Source: Pseudoxanthomonas sp. NC8 (GTDB taxonomy: Bacteria; Pseudomonadota; Gammaproteobacteria; Xanthomonadales; Xanthomonadaceae). From it: a DNA stretch of 64,000 nt. Of this stretch, positions 30,517 to 40,331 are shown one piece after another; position 1 is the first letter of the stretch, and each line of letters opens with the position of its first letter. Where the stretch lies: positions 2,417,001-2,481,000 of the forward strand of contig CP060419.1 of assembly GCA_025232375.1 (NCBI GenBank). Direction: 5' to 3'. The notes beneath the pieces were generated by a model. It worked only from the letters and a program-made list of their open reading frames with translations, was not told the origin of the DNA and ran no database searches. Made by a program: the position numbers and the translations under genes.

Positions 30517-31365
30517 ATGGCTGTCAAATTATGGGCCAGTTCCTGCTGGAACGTGGCGTGATCTCCTCCCAGCAGCTGCTGGAGGCAATCGAGGCGCAAC
30601 GCGCCTCCAATCCGCTGCTCGGTGAACTGGCCGTGCGCCGGGGCCTGCTGACCGAAGCGCAGGCGCGCCGGATCAACGACCGCCAGCGCGCCGACGATCG
30701 ACGTTTCGGCGACATCGCGCTGGAAATGGGCCTGCTCGACACGGTGCAGGTCGAAGCACTGCTGGCCGCGCAGAAGGCGGGTCGCAAGCTGTTCGGTAAG
30801 GTGCTGCTGGAGCGGGGCGTGATCGATCCGGCCCGGCTCGAATCGGAGCTGGCCGCGCACCGCGCCGACCAGGACGCGGCCAACCACGCACTGGCCGTGG
30901 GCGTGGCCGACCATGCGCTGGCCGAACTGGCCAACGGCGCGATCCAGCTCTGCGGACGGCTGTTCCCGCGCATGCTCGAAGGCCAGTCTTAAGGCCGCCA
31001 GCGTGCTCGGTCCCGCGGACATGGATCTGTTCCCGCACGTGGCGCACGTGCGCATCGACGGCGAACGGCCGATGTTCATCGGCATGGCCTGCAACCTGCA
31101 GACGATGCGGGCCATGGCCTGCGCGTTCCTGAAGATCGGCCCGGAGCGCTGCGACGACGCGCTGGCGCTGGACGGCCTGGGCGAGATCGTCAACGTGCTG
31201 ATGGGCTATGTCGTGCGCAACGTGTTGCCGGACGACGTGCAGTACCGCGCCTTCCCGCCCGACCTGTCGATCGCCGCCGCCGAACTGCTTGCCGACCGCG
31301 ACCGCAGCCTGGCCCTGCTGATGAATTCGCAGCTGGGACCGTTCGTGCTGCTGGTCGGCGACTGA
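30517..31365 (+). CDS. CheX-type phosphatase with N-terminal MshEN-like repeats
   Basis: About 283 residues with two parts. Residues 1-120 hold four similar units of about 30 residues, each with a Gly after a hydrophobic residue, a second Gly and a terminal Gln or His: MGQFLLERGVIS...EAQ, LLGELAVRRGLL...DRQ, RFGDIALEMGLL...AAQ, LFGKVLLERGVI...AAH. This is the pattern of MshEN/GspE-N modules. The C-terminal part is CheX-like, with the ExxN phosphatase motif in GLGEIVNVLMG and a final PFVLLVGD strand. Frame breaks lie near 30530 (AATTATGG) and 30988. It follows a receiver gene, presumably its substrate. CheX dephosphorylates CheY-P in known systems; the role of the N-terminal part here is inferred. 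Confidence 0.8.
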
Positions 31366-31439
31366 CGCGCGCGCCGCGGCCATCCGGCCAGCCGCGGCAG
31401 CGATCCGCGCGCGCCCGGACGCACCGGGCCGCCCCGCGC

Positions 31440-33740
31440 CTACGTCGTCAACCGCCAGGCCCGGTGGATTCGCGCGTTGCGCTCGAAGTCCGGCGGAATC
31501 GTCGAGGCGCTGATCTCTTCGCAGGCGGCGAACTGGGCCACCGCGTCGGCATCCAGGCGGAAGCGGCGGAAGTTGTTGGAGAAGTACAGCGCCCCGCCCT
31601 GCGCCAGCCGCGCCGCGGCGGCGCGCAGCAGGCGCACGTGCTCGCGCTGTATGTCGAAGTCGTCGGCGCGGGCGGAGTTGGAGAACGTCGGCGGGTCGCA
31701 GAAGATCACGTCGTACCTGCCGCGCTCGGCCTCCAGTAAGGCCAGCGCGTCGGCCTGCACCAGCTGGTGCGAAGCACCGCCCATGCCATTGAGCGCAAGG
31801 TTGTCGGCGCACCACTGCAGGTAGGTGGCCGACAGGTCGACGCTGGTGGTGCTGGCCGCACCGGCCACCGCCGCCTGCACGCTGGCCACGCCGGTGTAGC
31901 AGAACAGGTTGAGGAAACGCCGTCCCTTGGCTTCCTTCGCCATCCGCCTGCGCAGCGGGCGGTGGTCGAGGAACAGGCCGGTGTCCAGGTAGTCGAACAG
32001 GTTCACCCACAGCCGCGCGTCGTTCTCGCGCACGACGAAGCGTTCGCCCTGCTGCAGGTACTTGCCGTACTTTGAGCCGCCCTTGCCGCGCTCGCGGGTC
32101 TTCAGCGCCAGCCGCTCCGGCGGTACGGCGAAGGTCGCGCGCGCGGCGGCGAGCAGTTCGTTGCGGCGGCGGCGCACGTCGGCCTCGGGAATCTCGGCCG
32201 GCGGCGCGTATTCCTGCACGTGCAGGAAGCTGCGCTGCTCGCCGCCGTCCTCGGTGTAGAGATCGACCGCCGCGGAATATTCGGGAAGGTCGGCGTCGTA
32301 GGCCCGGAAACAGGCCACGCCCTCGCCGCTGCGCCAGTTCTTCAGCTTGCGCAGGTTGCGCTGCAGCCGGTTGGCGACCATCTGCGCGCCTTCGGACAAC
32401 TCCGCGGCGCGGCGTCGCGCTGCGGCGGACGCACCGGTTCGCAGATGATCAGCGCGCACTCCAGCGCGCCGTTGAACAGCTGGTACTTCTTCGCCGCGCG
32501 CAGGCCGGTGGCATGGGGCCAGGTCGGCGTCGCCGCACAGCAGGCTGGCGCGCCATTCCGGCACCGCGCGCTGCAGCGCCTACCTAGGCGCCGGTACAGC
32601 GCACCGTCGGCGGCAAGGCGGCGGTCGTACGGCGGGTTGCACACCACCAGGCCCCGTGGTTCCGGCCGCAGCTGCACGTCGTCGATGTCGCGCACCTCGA
32701 ACACGATGGCGCCGGCCACGCCGGCCGCAGCGGCGTTGGCACGCGCGGCAGCCACGGCCTGCGGGTCGAGGTCGCTGCCATGGAACGCCGGACGCAACGC
32801 GGGTAAGGCCGGCCTGCGCGCGGGTGCGCGCAGCGGCGACCAGTGCGGCCCAGCCAGCGGCATCGAAACCGGTCCAGCGGGTCGGCGATGGCGTGTCGAC
32901 GGCAGGCGCCGTGTCTTCGCCGGAAATCGCCACATCGGCTGGCACGATCTTCGCCAGCCCGGTCGACCACGGGTTGGCGGGCGCCGCGGCGCCATCGGCG
33001 GGCCCATCAACCACGGCATCCGTCCTGCGGTTTTCCGCGACCGCCTCCGTGTTCGCCGCCGCCTGCATCCTGCCCAGGCCCGGCGCCACGTCCGCCGCCA
33101 TCAGCGCACCCTCGATCAGCAGCGTGCCGCTGCCGCACATCGGATCAAGCAGCGCGCCGCCTTCGGCGGCATACAGGTTCGGCCAGCCGCCGCGCAGCAG
33201 CACCGCCGCGGCCAGGTTTTCCTTCAGCGGCGCCTCGTGCGCCGAGGCGCGCCAGCCGCGCCGGTGCAGGGGACCGCCGCCGAGGTCGACCGACAGCGTC
33301 GCCCGGCCCTTGCGCAGGGAGAGGTTCAGGCGCAGGTCCGGCGCGTCGACGTCCACCGACGGCCGCTCCAGTCCCTGCGCGCGGAACACGTCGACCACCG
33401 CGTCCTTGACCCGCTGCGCGGCGAAGCGCGCATGCGTGATCGCCTCGCCGGAGACGTGCGCATCGACGGCGACGGTGTCGCCTTCGCGCAGGTGCTCGTG
33501 CCACGGCACTGACGCGCTGCCGTCGTACAGCGCCTGTTCGTCCGGGCATTCGAACTCGGCCAGCGGCCACAGCACGGCGGCTGGTAAGGCGCGACCACAG
33601 CACCGCGCGCTGCGCATCGGCCAGCGTGCCTTCGGCATTGGCGCCGGCGATCGTGGCGGTGGCCTTCGCCGCGCCCAGTGCCACCAGCTCGTCGGCGAGC
33701 AGGTATTCCAGCCCTTGGCGCAGGAGACGAAAAACTTCAT
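31440..33740 (-). CDS. rlmL: bifunctional 23S rRNA guanine methyltransferase RlmKL
   Basis: Methylates 23S rRNA at G2445 (N2) and G2069 (N7) in E. coli. Order: ferredoxin-like/THUMP start [10 protein letters not shown]; first Rossmann methyltransferase with [17 protein letters not shown] and the catalytic [11 protein letters not shown]; then the RlmK half with [34 protein letters not shown] and [19 protein letters not shown]. About 767 residues. Frame breaks near 33705, 33590, 32810, 32580, 32515 and 32406. An Ala/Pro-rich insert of about 60 residues (32884-33068) separates motif I from the rest of the first methyltransferase. The small gap upstream and lack of same-strand partners suggest a single-gene unit. 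Confidence 0.92.
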
Positions 33741-34212
33741 GGGAAATCCACGGATGGAGGGTGCGGTCGGCCGGAACGGCGCGGCGGGTGCGCCGGAGGC
33801 GGCCACCCCCACCGGGAGGTCAGGGCACGCGGGACGGGCGGGAATGGTCGGGCATCGGGACAGGCAAAGCCAGCCCGGCGCCCACCCACGGTCACCACCG
33901 CGTCAGCTGCCAGCGGTCGCGGCCACGCCTGCAGGCTGGCGCGGCCGGGTGCAGGTCGAAGCGTTGATCGCCGTCCGGAACGGGGTCCGGCAGCCGCCCC
34001 GCGGGCCGCGCGGCGCGCTCCGGCACCGGCAACGGATGGGCCCTGTGGCCCCGATGCGACACATCCCAGTCCGGGGCGGCCACCCGGACAGCGGAGCGCC
34101 GGGCCGGCTACGGGGCACCGGCGCATCGTGCGCCGCCCCGGGGAGCCACCGCGGACGGCCATGGACCCGGCCGCATGCGCGGCGGACCGGAACGGGCGCC
34201 GCCCGGGCCGGT
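33741..34212. other. intergenic region, no gene seen
   Basis: A 472-base GC-rich stretch upstream of rlmL and downstream of the hydrolase gene. Several short open frames cross it (for example 33892-34083 on the minus strand, GTG start), but none has a ribosome site, a motif or gene-like composition. Confidence 0.4.
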
Positions 34213-34749
34213 TCAGTCCGGCAGCGATCCGAGCAGTTCAGCGAACGCGCGCGCGGTGGCCTCCACGTGCGCGGTAAGGCGGTGGTTGTCGTCGAGCAGC
34301 AGCAGCCGCGCCGAACGCGCGCGCGCCCATTCGATCACCTGGGCCGCCGGGATGAGTTCGTCGTGCCAAGGCGTGCACCACCGACAGCGGCACCGGCGCG
34401 GCGTCCAGCGCCGGCATCGGCCCCATGTGCAACGGCGGCACCATCAGGAACAGCGCGCGGGTGGGCACCTGCAGCGAGGCGATCGCGGACACGTAGGCAC
34501 CAGGCTGGACCCTCCCAGCACCACCGGGCCACCACGGGCGATGGCGCGGCCTGCAATGTCGACGAGGCGCTGCAGGCGCGCGTGCACGTCGCCGACCCGG
34601 CTGACCTCCACGCGCGCGTCCAAGTCGGTGTAGTCCGGCCGCTCGGTGGTCCAGCCCAGGCGCTCGGCGGCTTCGGCCAGCGCAGTGACCTTGGTCGCGT
34701 CCGGGCCGCTCTCGAAGCCGTGCGAAAGGATGCAGTGGCCGCGGCTCAC
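34213..34749 (-). CDS. small alpha/beta hydrolase
   Basis: About 179 residues. The start CILSHGFESGPDATKVTALA contains the first strand and HG oxyanion motif; the nucleophile elbow is GPVVLGGSSLGAYVSA (GxSxG) once a break near 34505 is repaired; the acid and histidine are expected in the C-terminal strand, seen as DDNHRLTAHVEATARAFAEL after a second break near 34370. This is the compact serine hydrolase type (RBBP9/TEX30-like). The GTG start at 34749 overlaps the stop of the MOSC gene by four bases (GTGA), so translation is coupled. Confidence 0.78.
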
Positions 34750-35201
34750 AGTGCTTCCACCACGTCGCCGAGGTGCAGCGTGCCGCCCTCGACGATCCGC
34801 GCGCACAGGCCGCCGTGGCCACGCATCGCGTTGAAGCCGCCCGGACCCAGCGCCGCTTCCATGCGCGAGCACGGGTCGCAGGATTCGGTGCCTTCGAGCA
34901 CGACGTCGCCGATGCGGAAACGCCGGCCCTTCAGTGCCACCAGCGGAATGCCGGAGACGACCAGGTTGCGGCGCAGGATCACCGGCGCAAGCGCATCGTG
35001 TCCGGCCAGCGCCGCGATCACCGGCAGGTGCTCGGCCTGGATCAGGGTCACGCCGCGTTCGCCGCTGCCACCCTTGTAGCGGTCGCCATCGAGGCCGCCG
35101 CCGGTGGTCGCGCGCACCGCGTCGACCTCGACCATCGTGGTCTCGCGCGCCGGGCGCAGGCCGATCCATTCGACCCGCCCGCGGTGCGGCAGGGTCGCCA
35201 T
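34746..35201 (-). CDS. MOSC domain protein
   Basis: A MOSC (molybdenum cofactor sulfurase C-terminal type) domain of about 150 residues. Conserved elements: VEWIGLRPARETTMVEVDAV, GLDGDRYKGGSGERGVTLIQ with the family GDR and QAEHL, NLVVSGIPL, and the metal-sulfur-carrying cysteine region GTESCDPCSRMEA, followed by GHGGLCARIVEGG. The stop overlaps the next gene start. The start is uncertain: ATG at 35201 is used, but homology-like sequence (SPIGRLMATLP) continues a few residues upstream, and the frame is open to an ATG at 35276 that overlaps the divergent ampD start. Confidence 0.82.
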   Translation of the reverse strand: MATLPHRGRVEWIGLRPARETTMVEVDAVRATTGGGLDGDRYKGGSGERGVTLIQAEHLPVIAALAGHDALAPVILRRNLVVSGIPLVALKGRRFRIGDVVLEGTESCDPCSRMEAALGPGGFNAMRGHGGLCARIVEGGTLHLGDVVEAL

Positions 35202-35274
35202 CAGTCGTCCGATCGGACTGTCCGGATCGGGTCGCGAAGAAAAGCAGGCATGTGCGAATGCTAGCATCCGGCCC

Positions 35275-35846
35275 ATGCCGAACGTTCCCGCGCCGACCAT
35301 CGTCGACCAGCCGCTCCCCTACGTGGAAAAGCTGGAACAGCGCCCGCTGGAGCAGGTCGACCTTGGTGGTCATCCACTGCACCGAACTGCCCGACCTTGG
35401 CCACCGCGCGCGAATATGGCGAGCAGGTGCGCTACGACAGCGGCACCGGCAACAGCGGCCACTACTACATCGACCGCGACGGCACCGTGCTGCGCTACGT
35501 GCCCGACGCGCGCATCGCCCACCACGTACGCGGCCACAACCCGCGCGCGATCGGCATCGAGCTGGTCAACACCGGCCGCTTCCCGCACTGGCTGGATTCG
35601 CGCCATAAGGCCATGGACGAGGCGTACCCGGAGGCGCAGCTCGATGCGCTGGTCGCGCTGCTGGGCGACCTCGCCACGCGCCTGCCGGCGCTGCGCCTGG
35701 TCGCCGGCCACGAAGACCTGGATCGTGAACAGGTCCCCGCCAGCGACGACCCGGCGGCGCGGGTGCAGCGCAAGCTCGACCCGGGACCGCGGTTCCCGTG
35801 GCAACGCATCCTGTCCCGGATCGCCCTGCGGCGGCTGCCGTCGTAG
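35275..35846 (+). CDS. ampD: N-acetylmuramyl-L-alanine amidase, AmpD family
   Basis: Zinc amidase that cleaves peptide from anhydro-muramyl peptides in cell-wall recycling, about 190 residues. Zn ligands are expected in VVIHCTE, in the His of the ARIAHHVRGHNPRAIGIELV segment, and in the C-terminal part AGHEDLDREQVPASDDP followed by KLDPGPRFPW. No signal peptide is present, as expected for cytoplasmic AmpD. Frame breaks near 35367 and 35396 both read CCTTGG for an expected CCTGG. The ATG at 35275 lies back to back with a possible upstream start of the divergent MOSC gene. Confidence 0.88.
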
Positions 35847-35975
35847 CCGCCCGACCCGCCGGCGAGGCGCGCGTCGCGCCGGGGCACGCCTGACCGGTCT
35901 TTCCACGCCGCAGCCGCCGGGCGGGGCCGGCACCGCGGCCGTACCGCTTCAGCCAAGCGTCCAGCCCTGCGCCGG

Positions 35976-35981
35976 TATAAT
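35976..35981 (+). promoter_or_regulatory. -10 box upstream of tesB
   Basis: A perfect TATAAT 19 bases before the tesB ATG, the only A/T cluster in this gap. No matching -35 is obvious at the right distance. The short leader means little or no room for a ribosome site. Confidence 0.5.
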
Positions 35982-36000
35982 CGCGGCCTTTCCCGCACGC

Positions 36001-36926
36001 ATGGCTCCGCCCTTGTCCCCCGCCCTCGGCCCCGTGGTTTCCGAACTGATCGACCTGCTCGCCCTGGAGCGCCTGGAGGACAACCTGTTCCGCGGCCAGA
36101 GCCGCGACATCGGCACGAAATACGTGTTCGGCGGACAGGTGCTGGGGTAAGGCGCTGGCCGCCGCCCAGGCGACCATCGACAACGGCCGCCACGCCCATT
36201 CGCTGCACGCCTACTTCCTGCGCGCCGGCGACATCGACCATCCGATCGTCTACGACGTCGACCGCACCCGCGACGGCGGCAGCTTCTCGGTGCGGCGGGT
36301 CACCGCGATCCAGCACGGCAAGGTGATCTTCTTCTGCGCCGCCTCGTTCCAGGACGACGAACCCGGCGCCGAGCACCAGCTGACGATGCCCGAGGTACCG
36401 CAGCCGGAGGACATCGCGCCGGCGCCGCCGGTGCCGCTGGAGGTGATGGCGACGCTGCCGACCAAGGTCCAGCGCTGGCTCGCGCGCGGCGGCCCGTTCG
36501 AGTTCCGCCATGTCTACCCACGCGACGAGCTCAACCCGCCCAAGCGCCCGCCCTACCAGCAGGTCTGGTTCCGGCTGCGCGAGAACGCCGGCGACATTCC
36601 CGTGGAACTGCATAAGGCGCTGCTGGCCTATGCCTCGGATTTCCACCTGCTCGGCACGGCGACCTTCCCGCACGGGATCAGCTACTACACGCCCAACGTG
36701 CAGATGGCCTCGCTCGACCATGCGCTGTGGTTCCACCGCCCGTTCCGCGCCGACGACTGGCTGCTGTATTCGCTGGACAGCCCGAGCACGCAGGGGTCCC
36801 GCGGCCTTGGCCCGCGGTAAGGTGTTCGACCGGCAGGGCCGGCTGGTGGCCAGCACCGCGCAGGAAGGCCTGATCCGGGTCGTGCCCGATCCGGGCAGCG
36901 CGCGCCTGGTGCCGGCGAAGGACTGA
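36001..36926 (+). CDS. tesB: acyl-CoA thioesterase II
   Basis: Double hot-dog thioesterase hydrolysing medium and long acyl-CoA esters, about 308 residues. Visible: ELIDLLALERLEDNLFRGQS at the start, YVFGGQVLGQAL after repair, SLHAYFLRAGDIDHPIVYDV, RDGGSFSVRRVTAIQHGKVI, and in the second hot dog ASDFHLLGTATFPHG and ASLDHALWFHRPFRADDW. Breaks lie at about 36143 (GGGTAAGG) and 36809 (CCTTGG for CCTGG). The next gene starts three bases after the stop, so they are probably co-transcribed. Confidence 0.93.
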
Positions 36927-36928
36927 CC

Positions 36929-37450
36929 ATGCGCCAGATTTTCACCAGCCAGCGGCTCGAGACCGTCGAAGGCGTAGCCGGGATGCTCGAGGAAGCCGGC
37001 ATCCCGGTGCACGTCAGCCAGCCGCGCTCCTACCACAGCAGGCGCCGCGGGCAGTTCAGCTATTCCGAGCCGGCGCCCATGAACCAGCAGCCCGCGGTAT
37101 GGGTGCGCATTCCCGAAGACCAGCCGCGCGCGCGCGAACTGCTGCGCCAGGCCGGACTGCTGGCGACCACGCGTTCGTATTCGGGCCTGCCGCACGCGGC
37201 GACCGAGCCGCTGCCTTCGCGTTTCGAGGAAGGCGCCGGCAAGCGCTGGGCCTGGCGCGTGCGCATCGGCCTGCTGCTGGTGATCGCCGCCGTGGTGGTG
37301 TTCATCTGGATCGGCCGGCATCCGAAGCCGGCTGCGCCGGCGACCGCACCCGCCGCCGCCCCCGCGGCGGCGCCAGCGACGGAGCCGCAGAAGGCCGGCG
37401 ACGAGGACGAGGAGGTCCGCGTGCGGATCTCGCCTCCACCGGCCCGCTGA
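36929..37450 (+). CDS. hypothetical membrane-anchored protein with an N-terminal DUF2007-like domain
   Basis: An intact 173-residue protein. The first 75 residues (MRQIFTSQRLETVEGVAGML, then EDQPRARELLRQAGLL) resemble DUF2007-type small regulatory domains. A linker leads to one TM helix (IGLLLVIAAVVVFIWIG, about residues 112-128), then an Ala/Pro-rich tail of about 25 residues and an acidic end. The tail repeats (AAPA units) are low complexity. It starts two bases after the tesB stop, which points to an operon. The function is unknown; homologues in xanthomonads are sometimes called pathogenicity-like proteins. Confidence 0.7.
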   Translation: MRQIFTSQRLETVEGVAGMLEEAGIPVHVSQPRSYHSRRRGQFSYSEPAPMNQQPAVWVRIPEDQPRARELLRQAGLLATTRSYSGLPHAATEPLPSRFEEGAGKRWAWRVRIGLLLVIAAVVVFIWIGRHPKPAAPATAPAAAPAAAPATEPQKAGDEDEEVRVRISPPPAR

Positions 37451-37499
37451 CCGGTCCGCGGCGCCGCGGGAATCACCCCGCCGCGCCGCGTCCACTGCC

Positions 37500-38108
37500 T
37501 TACTTCGACGCCGCATCCTTCGCCGGCGCCGGCGCCGGACCGTGGCGCCAGCCGCCGCGACCGTGGCCGTCGCCGTCGCGGCGGACGGAGGCCGCATCGA
37601 ACTCGGCCTTGCTCAGGCTGCCATCCCGGTTGCTGTCGGCGGCCTTGAACCACTCGTCGCGATGCTGCTTCATCGCCAGCTCGCGGTCGGCGCGATCGAC
37701 GAAGCCGTCCTTGTTGGCGTCCATCTGCGCGAAGCGCTCCGCGAACTCCGGCTTGGCGGCCGCTTCGGCCTTGCTGACGCGGCCATCCTTGTCGGTGTCG
37801 AGGTCGGCGAAGGGCCCGCCACCGTCGCCGTGCCGGCCGCCGCGCGTGCCGTCGCGCCCGTGCTGCGGCCTTTCGCTGCGGTCGAGCTTGCCGTCCTTGT
37901 TCTTGTCGAGCGTGTCGAACTGCGCGGTAAGGCGTGGATGCGCCGCCGCTTCGCCGCGATCGATCACGCCGTCGTTGTTGGCGTCCAGCGCCTTGCGCGG
38001 CGGCGGGGGCGGCGGCTCTTTCGCGGCCGTGGACGTGGTTTGCGCCAGGGCGGCCCCGGCGGTGATGGCCAGCAGCGCGGCGGCGATCAGTGAGGGGGTC
38101 TTGTTCAC
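37500..38108 (-). CDS. periplasmic EF-hand protein
   Basis: An intact 202-residue exported protein. The GTG start at 38108 follows GGAG at seven bases and gives a signal peptide (SLIAAALLAITAGAALAQ). A short Pro run leads to five EF-hand-like calcium loops: DANNDGVIDRGE, DKNKDGKLDRSE, DTDKDGRVSKAE, DANKDGFVDRAD and DSNRDGSLSKAE. Each has Asp at positions 1, 3 and 5, Gly at 6 and an acidic residue at 12. Five loops is an odd number, so one may be unpaired. The ending is rich in Gly/His/Pro/Lys. Likely role: calcium binding or sensing in the periplasm. Confidence 0.85.
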   Translation of the reverse strand: MNKTPSLIAAALLAITAGAALAQTTSTAAKEPPPPPPRKALDANNDGVIDRGEAAAHPRLTAQFDTLDKNKDGKLDRSERPQHGRDGTRGGRHGDGGGPFADLDTDKDGRVSKAEAAAKPEFAERFAQMDANKDGFVDRADRELAMKQHRDEWFKAADSNRDGSLSKAEFDAASVRRDGDGHGRGGWRHGPAPAPAKDAASK

Positions 38109-38294
38109 GCGGTTCTCCGATGGGTGGTGACCGTGCTGGCCACGACAGGGAAAACGCCGGGCCGGTACGCGCGTTGACGCCCGCCCGGTTCCGTTCAGCC
38201 GCCAGCCGGATCTGCGGCCCCGGTCGCGCCGCCTGCGTCGCGCCACCTGCTGGACGGGCGGGGTATGCTGCCGGCAACCGTCGAAGCCACCGCC

Positions 38295-39029
38295 ATGGGC
38301 CACGACTCTCCAACCGAGGACCTTCGCCTGTTCCAGACCGGTGGCCACGCCTGCGGCTACTGGCCCGAACGCAGCGCGCGCGACCTGGTACTGGATCCAC
38401 GCGACCCGCGCCTGGCGCAGATCTATCCGCAGGCGCTGGACTGGGGCTTCCGCCGTTCGGGCGACCTGGTCTACCGGCCGCACTGCGCGCACTGCCGCGC
38501 CTGCGTGGCGGTGCGCATCCCGGTCGCGGAGTTCGTGCCCGACCGCAGCCAGCGCCGCTGCCTGGGCGCACAACGCCGACCTGCAGACCCGGATCGCGCC
38601 GGCACAGCGCAGCAGCGAGCATTTCGACCTCTACCAGCGCTTCTGGCGGCGCGCCATCGCGATGGCGGCATGGACGGACACGGCACCGCCGAGTTCGACC
38701 AGTTCCTAGTCGGCAGCTGGTCGGACACGCGCTTCGTCGAAATGCGCGAAAGCAGCGACCACGGTCCCGGCCGGCTGCTCGCCGTCGCGGTCACCGATCG
38801 GGTCGGCAGCGGCCTGTCGGCGGTCTACACGTTCTACGACCCGGAACTGGCGCAGCGCGGGCTGGGCACGCTGGCGATCCTGCGCCAGATCGAATGGGCG
38901 CGGCGCGAGGGCCTGGAGCACCTCTATCTCGGCTACTGGATCGAGGGCCACGCCAAGATGGACTACAAGCGCCGCTTCCAGCCACTGGAAGCATTCGACG
39001 GCCAGCGCTGGCGGCGCTTCGCCGGCTGA
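38295..39029 (+). CDS. bpt: aspartate/glutamate leucyltransferase
   Basis: Transfers leucine to N-terminal Asp or Glu of proteins, marking them for ClpS/ClpAP. About 245 residues. The start [20 protein letters not shown], the cysteine cluster [18 protein letters not shown] and the C-terminal [20 protein letters not shown] are diagnostic of the ATE/Bpt family. Breaks lie near 38567, 38655 and at about 38700. Two starts are possible: 38295 (MGHDSP), which matches the family, or 38265. No partner genes adjacent. Confidence 0.9.
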   Translation: MGHDSPTEDLRLFQTGGHACGYWPERSARDLVLDPRDPRLAQIYPQALDWGFRRSGDLVYRPHCAHCRACVAVRIPVAEFVPDRSQRRCLGAQRRPADPDRAGTAQQRAFRPLPALLAARHRDGGMDGHGTAEFDQFLVGSWSDTRFVEMRESSDHGPGRLLAVAVTDRVGSGLSAVYTFYDPELAQRGLGTLAILRQIEWARREGLEHLYLGYWIEGHAKMDYKRRFQPLEAFDGQRWRRFAG

Positions 39030-39093
39030 ACATCCTCGCGAACCCGGCCGGGACGGACGCGGCATCACCACCGGCGCATGCCAGAATCCGCGC

Positions 39094-40312
39094 ATGCATG
39101 CCCTCTTCCGCCTCCTGCCCGTGCCGCTGGCAACCCTCGTGCTGAGCCTTGCCGCCTGCGCCGGCACCCCGGACGCCGCGCCAGCCGCCGGCGCACCCGC
39201 GACGCTGCGCGTGGCCACCTACAACACCTCCCTCTACGACGATGCCGAAGGCGGCCTTAGTCCGGCGCCTGCAGGCCGGCGATGCCGGTGCACGCAAGAT
39301 CGCCGCGGTGCTGCAGCAGGTGCGCCCGGACCTGGTCCTGCTCAACGAGTTCGACTACGACGCCGACGGCAAGGCCGCCGACCTGTTCCAGCGCGGCTAC
39401 CTTGAACAGCCGCAACCCGGTGGCGGCGCCGCGCTGCACTACCCCTACCGCTACCTCGCCGAGGTCAACACCGGCGTGCCCAGCGGCCTTGACCTGGACC
39501 GCAATGGCACGGTCGGAGGCGAAGGTCGCAATCGCGGCAACGATGCATGGGGCTTCGGCCTGCACCCCGGCCAGTACGGCATGCTGGTGCTGTCGAAGCA
39601 TCCGATCGATGCGCAGCAGGTGCGCAGCTTCCGCCTGCTGCGCTGGGCCTCGATGCCCGATGCGCGGCGCCCGGTGGACCCGGGACCGGCGAAGCCTGGC
39701 ACGACGACGCGATCTGGGCGCAGCTGCGGCTCTCGTCCAAGTCGCACTGGGACGTGCCGGTGAACACGCCGGGCGGCACCGTGCACTTCCTGGTCTCGCA
39801 TCCGACCCCGCCGGTGTTCGACGGCCCGGAAGACCGCAACGGCGCGCGCAATGCCGACGAGATCCGGCTGTGGCAGGAATACCTGTCGTCCGGCACGCAG
39901 GTACTGGCTGTGCGATGACGCCGGCCGCTGCGGCGGCCTGGCGGCCGATGCGCGCTTCGTGATCGCCGGCGACCTCAACAACGATCCGGTCGATGGCGAC
40001 GGTCGCCATGAGGCCATCGTCGGACTGCTCGAACACCCGCGCGTGCTGCGCATGGCCACGCCGCGTTCGGAAGGCGGGGCGGAAACCGCGCGCGCCTATG
40101 CGGCCAAGGGCCTGCTGCGCCACGGCGCGGCGGAGCACGTCACCGGCGATTTCGGCCCGAAGGCCGGTGCGATGCGGCTGGACTACGTGCTGCCGTCGGC
40201 CGGCTTCACGCTGCGCGGCAACGGCGTGTTCTGGCCGGCCACGGCCGACCCGGCCGCCGCGATCGCCGACGGCAGCGACCACCACCTGGTCTGGGTCGAC
40301 CTGGCGCTGTAA
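39094..40312 (+). CDS. endonuclease/exonuclease/phosphatase family lipoprotein
   Basis: About 406 residues. The N-terminus has a lipoprotein signal with lipobox LSLAAC, so the protein should be membrane-anchored in the periplasm. The fold is that of DNase I-like phosphohydrolases: [12 protein letters not shown], the metal-binding glutamate in [12 protein letters not shown], the asparagine/aspartate pair in [24 protein letters not shown], and the terminal histidine in [12 protein letters not shown]. Breaks lie near 39255 (CCTTAGTCC for CCTGGTCC), 39690 and 39910. The substrate may be a phosphodiester or nucleic acid; it cannot be told from sequence. Confidence 0.85.
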
Positions 40313-40331
40313 CGCCTGGCCGAGGCGCGGA

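Noticed and set aside
33892..34083. 63-codon frame in the gap upstream of rlmL
   Set aside because: GTG start without a ribosome site, Arg/Pro-rich composition and no recognisable motif.
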